Part shown: in pieces, positions 14,867 through 18,261 of the stretch
How the letters are laid out: the number at the start of each line of letters is the position of its first letter
How positions within the stretch are numbered: position 1 is the stretch's first letter
NCBI GenBank assembly: GCA_902464345.1
Contig: CABQJA010000027.1
Span: 1 to 18,261, forward strand
DNA: 18,261 nt
DNA from: an uncultured Clostridium sp.
GTDB lineage: Bacteria; Bacillota; Clostridia; Lachnospirales; Lachnospiraceae
Direction of reading: 5' to 3'
Notes under the pieces: generated by a model
Database searches by the model: none
What the model was told of the DNA's origin: nothing
What the model saw: only the letters and a program-made list of their open reading frames with translations
Position numbers and translations under genes: made by a program

Positions 14867-14948
14867 GTTTCAGAGAAGCGGAGAGCTGTTGTCTCATCGT
14901 TGTTTCAGGGTGATGGTTCATTCTATCATAAGAATAAGGAGGAAAAAG

Positions 14949-15242
14949 ATGAACGCAAATGTAGCAATTCAGGTATTACCGGGTGTAAGTACCGATGAAG
15001 AAGTAGTAAGAATCGTAGATGAAGTGATCGCGTATATCCGTAGCACCGGCGTGACTTATTATGTGGGTCCGTGCGAGACTGCAATGGAAGGCGATTATGA
15101 AGAGCTCATGGAGATCGTAAAGCAGTGCCAGTATATTGCAATCAAGGCAGGCTGCCCGAGTGTTATGAGCTATGTGAAGATTACCTACAAGCCTGAGGGC
15201 GAGGTGCTGACCATTGATCAAAAAACGTCAAAGCATCACTGA
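14949..15242 (+). CDS. Thiamine-binding protein (MTH1187/YkoF family)
   Basis: 97 residues from the ATG, with AGGAGG seven bases upstream; an in-frame ATG 60 bases further up has no ribosome site and is rejected. The ferredoxin-like fold family is recognised by the early VAIQVLPG, the STGVTYYVGPCETAMEGDYEELM segment and the TITYKPEG-like final strand (VKITYKPEG). YkoF in Bacillus binds thiamine and its pyrimidine part, and sits beside a related transporter. No signal peptide is present, so it is cytosolic and probably buffers or hands over the imported ligand (inference). It is the first gene behind the TPP riboswitch. Its final 29 bases overlap the permease gene in another frame. Confidence 0.88.
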   Translation: MNANVAIQVLPGVSTDEEVVRIVDEVIAYIRSTGVTYYVGPCETAMEGDYEELMEIVKQCQYIAIKAGCPSVMSYVKITYKPEGEVLTIDQKTSKHH

Positions 15243-16014
15243 TTACTGGATTCCGATTACCGTAATCCTGGTATTTCTGATCATCTGGCAGGTGGTCAGC
15301 ATGACGGGACTGATTCCCGGCTATATGCTGCCGTCACCGGTCAAGGTGATAAAGGCATTTATCGGCGATTTTCCATTGCTGATGCGGCATGCAAGAGTGA
15401 CATTGCTGGAGGCCTGTCTGGGACTTGTAAGCGGTGTGATTCTGGGATTTCTTTCTGCCGCATTTATGGATGCGTTTGAACCGGTAAAGAAGGCCCTGTA
15501 TCCGCTTCTGGTTATCAGTCAGACCGTACCGCCGGTAGCGGTAGCACCGCTGCTGATCCTGTGGTTTTCCTACGGAATCGCACCGAAGATCGTGCTGGTA
15601 ATTCTGGCATCCTTCTTCCCGATCGCGGTGGGACTGCTCGATGGATTTCAGGCGGTTGATCAGGATCTGATCCGACTGATGCGGTCTATGAAGGCGAACC
15701 GCTGGCAGATATTCTGGCATGTGAAGTTTCCACAGGCACTGGGAGAATTCTTCTCCGGACTGAAGATCGCAGTGGCGTATTCGGTAGTAGGTGCTGTGGT
15801 ATCCGAATGGCTGGGCGGATTTTACGGACTGGGTGTTTATATGACAAAGGTACGGAAGTCCTTCAGTTATGATAAGATGTTCGCGGTTATTTTTCTGGTT
15901 TCGGCAATCAGCCTTGTGCTGATGGCATTGGTGAAGATCCTGCAGTATCAGGCGATGCCGTGGGCGCATGCCAATGTGCAGGAGAAAACAGAAGGAAAAA
16001 AGAGTAGTATATAA
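15214..16014 (+). CDS. ABC transporter permease for thiamine precursor (ThiX-like)
   Basis: 266 residues in the SsuC/TauC/ThiX permease group. About six membrane spans lie near 12-30, 66-86, 100-118, 122-142, 186-200 and 222-243. The EAA-type loop that contacts the ATPase is at about 155-182 (SMKANRWQIFWHVKFPQALG). The start is a TTG inside the preceding gene, with GAGGT eight bases upstream. The next usable ATG would remove the first membrane span, so TTG is favoured and translation is probably coupled. Together with the binding protein and ATPase it forms one importer. Substrate is inferred from the riboswitch and the lipoprotein; this permease family also moves sulfonates and nitrate. Confidence 0.9.
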   Translation: MIKKRQSITDYWIPITVILVFLIIWQVVSMTGLIPGYMLPSPVKVIKAFIGDFPLLMRHARVTLLEACLGLVSGVILGFLSAAFMDAFEPVKKALYPLLVISQTVPPVAVAPLLILWFSYGIAPKIVLVILASFFPIAVGLLDGFQAVDQDLIRLMRSMKANRWQIFWHVKFPQALGEFFSGLKIAVAYSVVGAVVSEWLGGFYGLGVYMTKVRKSFSYDKMFAVIFLVSAISLVLMALVKILQYQAMPWAHANVQEKTEGKKSSI

Positions 16015-16049
16015 CAGACATTAATATGAAAAGACATAGGAGAAAGACA

Positions 16050-17060
16050 ATGAAAATATGGAAGAAACTTACAGCGCTTGCACTGGCAGGTGTATTGACA
16101 GCAGGTTTATGTGCATGCGGTAATTCCGGACAGGCAAACGGAGCCGCAGACGGTGAGAAAAAGGACATTACATTTGTACTGGACTGGACACCGAATACCA
16201 ACCATACCGGTCTGTATGTTGCAGAGAAGATGGGATATTTTGATGAAGCAGGACTGAATGTTACGATCGTACAGCCGCCGGAAGACGGAGCAACTACCAT
16301 GGTAGCATCCGGACAGGCACAGTTTGGTATTGATTTCCAGGACTATCTGGCACCGGTGTATACCTCGGATGAAGAAGTACCGGTAACTGCTGTTGCAGCG
16401 ATCATCCAGCATAATACCTCCGGTATCATTTCCTTAAAGGAGGATGGTATCGAGTCACCGAAGGGACTGGAAGGCAAGAACTATGCGACCTGGGGACTGC
16501 AGCTGGAGCAGGCGATCATTAAGAATGTAGTAACTGCAGATGGCGGTGATTTCGACAAGGTAAATCTGATCCCTGAATATGTAACCGATGTTCCGACTGC
16601 ACTGCAGCAGGATATCGATGCTGTCTGGGTATATTATGCATGGGATGGTATTTCCACAAAGGTAGCCGGACTGGATACCAATATGTTCTATTTCAAGGAT
16701 ATTACACCGGAGTTCGATTATTACAGCCCGGTAATCATTGCAAATACAGATTTTCTGGCAGATGATCCGGACACTGCAAAGGCATTCTTAAATGCAGTTC
16801 GGAAGGGCTATGAATATGCGATCGAGAATCCGGATGACGCAGCAGACATTCTGTGCGAGGCTGTACCGGAGCTGGATCCGGAAATGGTAAAGGAGAGTCA
16901 GGAATGGCTGGCAGATCAGTATAAGGCAGAGGTAGATCAGTGGGGATACATTGATCCTGAAAGATGGAATGCATTCTACAACTGGTTAAATGAGAACGGA
17001 TTGTCTGAGAAGGAGATTCCGGAAAACTGCGGATTTACCAATGAGTATTTAAGCAAATAA
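16050..17060 (+). CDS. Pyrimidine/thiamine-precursor-binding lipoprotein (ThiY/NMT1-like)
   Basis: 336 residues. A lipoprotein signal peptide ends in LCAC, with Cys23 as the lipid-carrying residue; Cys at the -2 position is a little unusual. The mature protein begins with the NMT1/THI5 hallmark VLDWTPNTNHTGLYVAE (from about residue 44), which marks binders of the thiamine pyrimidine (HMP or formylaminopyrimidine), as in ThiY. The ATG at 16050 follows AGGAGA by six bases; an ATG 24 bases upstream has no good site. Located between permease and ATPase genes under a TPP riboswitch, it should deliver a thiamine precursor to the transporter. The exact ligand is not provable here. Confidence 0.92.
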   Translation: MKIWKKLTALALAGVLTAGLCACGNSGQANGAADGEKKDITFVLDWTPNTNHTGLYVAEKMGYFDEAGLNVTIVQPPEDGATTMVASGQAQFGIDFQDYLAPVYTSDEEVPVTAVAAIIQHNTSGIISLKEDGIESPKGLEGKNYATWGLQLEQAIIKNVVTADGGDFDKVNLIPEYVTDVPTALQQDIDAVWVYYAWDGISTKVAGLDTNMFYFKDITPEFDYYSPVIIANTDFLADDPDTAKAFLNAVRKGYEYAIENPDDAADILCEAVPELDPEMVKESQEWLADQYKAEVDQWGYIDPERWNAFYNWLNENGLSEKEIPENCGFTNEYLSK

Positions 17061-17086
17061 GCAGGAGTCATAGAACAGGAAGCATT

Positions 17087-17818
17087 ATGATATTACAGGC
17101 AGAACATATTACAAAAGCATATGGAGACAATCAGGTCCTGCAGGATATTTCCATTCATTTGGAGGAAGGCGAGCTGGTCTGCGTTCTGGGTGTCAGCGGT
17201 GTCGGTAAGACCACGCTGTTTAACATCCTGTCAGGTCTGGTTCTGCCGGATCAGGGACAGATCCTGTTGGAGAATGAGGATGTCACGGGAAAGACAGGAA
17301 ATCTAAGTTATATGCTGCAGAAGGATCTGCTCCTGCAGCATAAGACGGTACAGGATAATGTGGCACTTCCACTGGTGTTAAAAGGTGTTAAGAAGAAAGC
17401 AGCCAGAGAACAGGCAGCAGCCTATTTCAAACAGTTTGGGCTGGAAGGCACGGAGCTGAAATATCCGTCACAGCTGTCCGGCGGTATGCGGCAGCGGGCG
17501 GCATTGCTTCGCACCTATATGTGCGGAGATCGGGTGGCACTGTTGGATGAGCCGTTCAGTGCATTGGATACTCTGACACGGACGGCGGTGCAGGAATGGT
17601 ACCTGGGTGTCATGGAAGAAATTAAACTTTCGACGCTGTTTATTACCCATGATATTGACGAAGCAATATTATTATCAGATCGCATCTATATTATGAGCGG
17701 AAAACCTGCTATAATATCAGCAGAGCTGGTGATAGAGGAACCGAAGCCGCGGGATGGCGAGTTCCTGTTGAGTGATACATTTCTCGCATATAAACGAAAA
17801 ATCAAAAGTCTGCTCTAG
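17087..17818 (+). CDS. ABC transporter ATP-binding protein (ThiZ-like)
   Basis: 243 residues with all ABC motifs: Walker A GVSGVGKT (35-42), Q loop Gln78, signature LSGGMRQ (130-136), Walker B ALLDEP with Glu155, and H loop His188 in FITHDIDEA. It is of the short nitrate/sulfonate/thiamine-precursor class (SsuB/TauB/ThiZ). AGGAA lies seven bases before the ATG, 26 bases after the binding-protein gene. As the last clear member of the riboswitch unit it energises import by the permease and lipoprotein above. No terminator is seen between it and the following aminotransferase gene. Confidence 0.93.
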   Translation: MILQAEHITKAYGDNQVLQDISIHLEEGELVCVLGVSGVGKTTLFNILSGLVLPDQGQILLENEDVTGKTGNLSYMLQKDLLLQHKTVQDNVALPLVLKGVKKKAAREQAAAYFKQFGLEGTELKYPSQLSGGMRQRAALLRTYMCGDRVALLDEPFSALDTLTRTAVQEWYLGVMEEIKLSTLFITHDIDEAILLSDRIYIMSGKPAIISAELVIEEPKPRDGEFLLSDTFLAYKRKIKSLL

Positions 17819-17852
17819 CCGGTTCTAATATGGTATAGAGGAGCAAGGTAAT

Positions 17853-18261
17853 ATGGCAACTACATTAAAGGCAAAGAGACTGGATCATTTCCGGGAAGGG
17901 ATCTTTGCGGAATTGAACGAAAAGAAGGAACAACTTCTGGCAGAAGGAAAGAAGGTGTACAACTTATCCGTTGGAACACCGGACTTCCTTCCGCCGGCAC
18001 ATGTGATGGAGGCAGTCTGCAAGGCAGCTGCGATTCCGGAGAATTATAAGTATTCACTCCGGGATATTCCGGAACTGTTGGAGGCTGTTTCTTTTTATTA
18101 TAAGAAACGGTTCGGCGTAGAGATCGCACCGGACTGCATTACCGGAGTGCATGGCACCCAGGAGGGCATGGGACATGTGGGAATGGCATTGCTGGATCCG
18201 GGTGATACCATCTTGCTGCCGAATCCGGGATACCCGATCTTTGAGGCAGGTGCTTATTTAA
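17853..18261 (+). CDS. PLP-dependent class I/II aminotransferase, 5' part, cut by the window end
   Basis: 136 codons are visible. The frame starts MATTLKAKRLDHFREGIF and shows the NLSVGTPDFLPP substrate segment, YKYSLRDIPELLEAV, then GVHGTQEGMGHVGMALLDPGD and LPNPGYPIFEAGA, all typical of class I/II aminotransferases. The arrangement recalls LL-diaminopimelate aminotransferase-type enzymes, but the PLP lysine is beyond the window, so the specific activity cannot be named. It starts 34 bases after the ABC ATPase with GAGG and AAGGT upstream and no visible promoter, so it may be read through from the thiamine operon, though an aminotransferase has no obvious thiamine-uptake role. It is clearly distinct from the aminotransferase at 7866-9026. 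Confidence 0.88.
   Translation, partial: MATTLKAKRLDHFREGIFAELNEKKEQLLAEGKKVYNLSVGTPDFLPPAHVMEAVCKAAAIPENYKYSLRDIPELLEAVSFYYKKRFGVEIAPDCITGVHGTQEGMGHVGMALLDPGDTILLPNPGYPIFEAGAYL

Noticed and set aside
14889..14948. 20-codon upstream extension of the thiamine-binding protein
   Set aside because: No ribosome site; the ATG at 14949 has a strong AGGAGG and begins at the conserved part of the family.
1..18261. CRISPR array, insertion sequence or phage genes
   Set aside because: No regularly spaced repeats, transposase, integrase or terminal inverted repeats were seen on either strand.

Overview
The window looks like chromosomal DNA of a Gram-positive anaerobe of the Clostridia, most likely a Lachnospiraceae gut bacterium. 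This rests on moderate GC content, strong AGGAGG-type ribosome binding sites, consensus SigA-type promoters and the gene content: a VanW/G5 surface protein, CheX, a DUF815 ATPase, MutS2 and a TPP-riboswitch-controlled pyrimidine/thiamine transporter. Species cannot be fixed from the sequence. Almost everything is core-type; I see no insertion sequence, phage gene, CRISPR array or integrase.

Layout. (1) 1-251: the 3' part of a tRNA-Gly gene, its terminator, a GC-rich self-complementary stretch, and the promoter of a chemotaxis receptor gene (252-1799) whose sensor is entirely membrane-embedded. (2) 1838-4017: a long hairpin, a good promoter, then a two-gene unit of a DUF815 AAA+ ATPase and endonuclease III (nth). 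(3) 3995-4748: a minus-strand membrane-anchored helical-repeat protein whose end overlaps nth, and, divergent from it, a 36-residue single-span membrane protein. (4) 4819-10021: one promoter followed by six tightly packed plus-strand genes: VanW/G5 protein, PurM/HypE-like protein, Lrp-type regulator, aminotransferase, cheX and trmL. (5) 10009-14596, minus strand: mutS2 followed by an OmpR-type response regulator and its histidine kinase. The mutS2 reading frame is broken by a one-base frameshift that separates the MutS-like ATPase part from the KOW/Smr part. (6) 14597-14948: 352 bases without a gene, holding the divergent promoters of mutS2 and the thiamine operon, a dyad, a TPP riboswitch and its terminator. 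(7) 14949-17818: thiamine-binding protein, ABC permease, pyrimidine-binding lipoprotein and ABC ATPase. (8) 17853-end: the start of a second aminotransferase, cut by the window edge.

How it works together. The clearest regulated system is the thiamine-precursor uptake operon. A consensus promoter (14664-14692) feeds a TPP aptamer. The 3' strand of its P1 stem can pair with the 5' arm of the following terminator, so TPP should switch transcription off. The same short region drives mutS2 on the other strand. The two -35 hexamers overlap by five bases, and the mutS2 -10 lies in a perfect palindrome that also reads as a -10 on the plus strand. The two-component pair downstream of mutS2 probably shares its transcript. 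The receptor and CheX imply a chemotaxis system encoded elsewhere.

The observations most worth a second look are the mutS2 frameshift, the symmetric divergent promoter region, the unassigned PurM-like protein in the Lrp/aminotransferase/cheX operon, the 36-residue membrane protein, and the structured GC-rich stretch after the tRNA.
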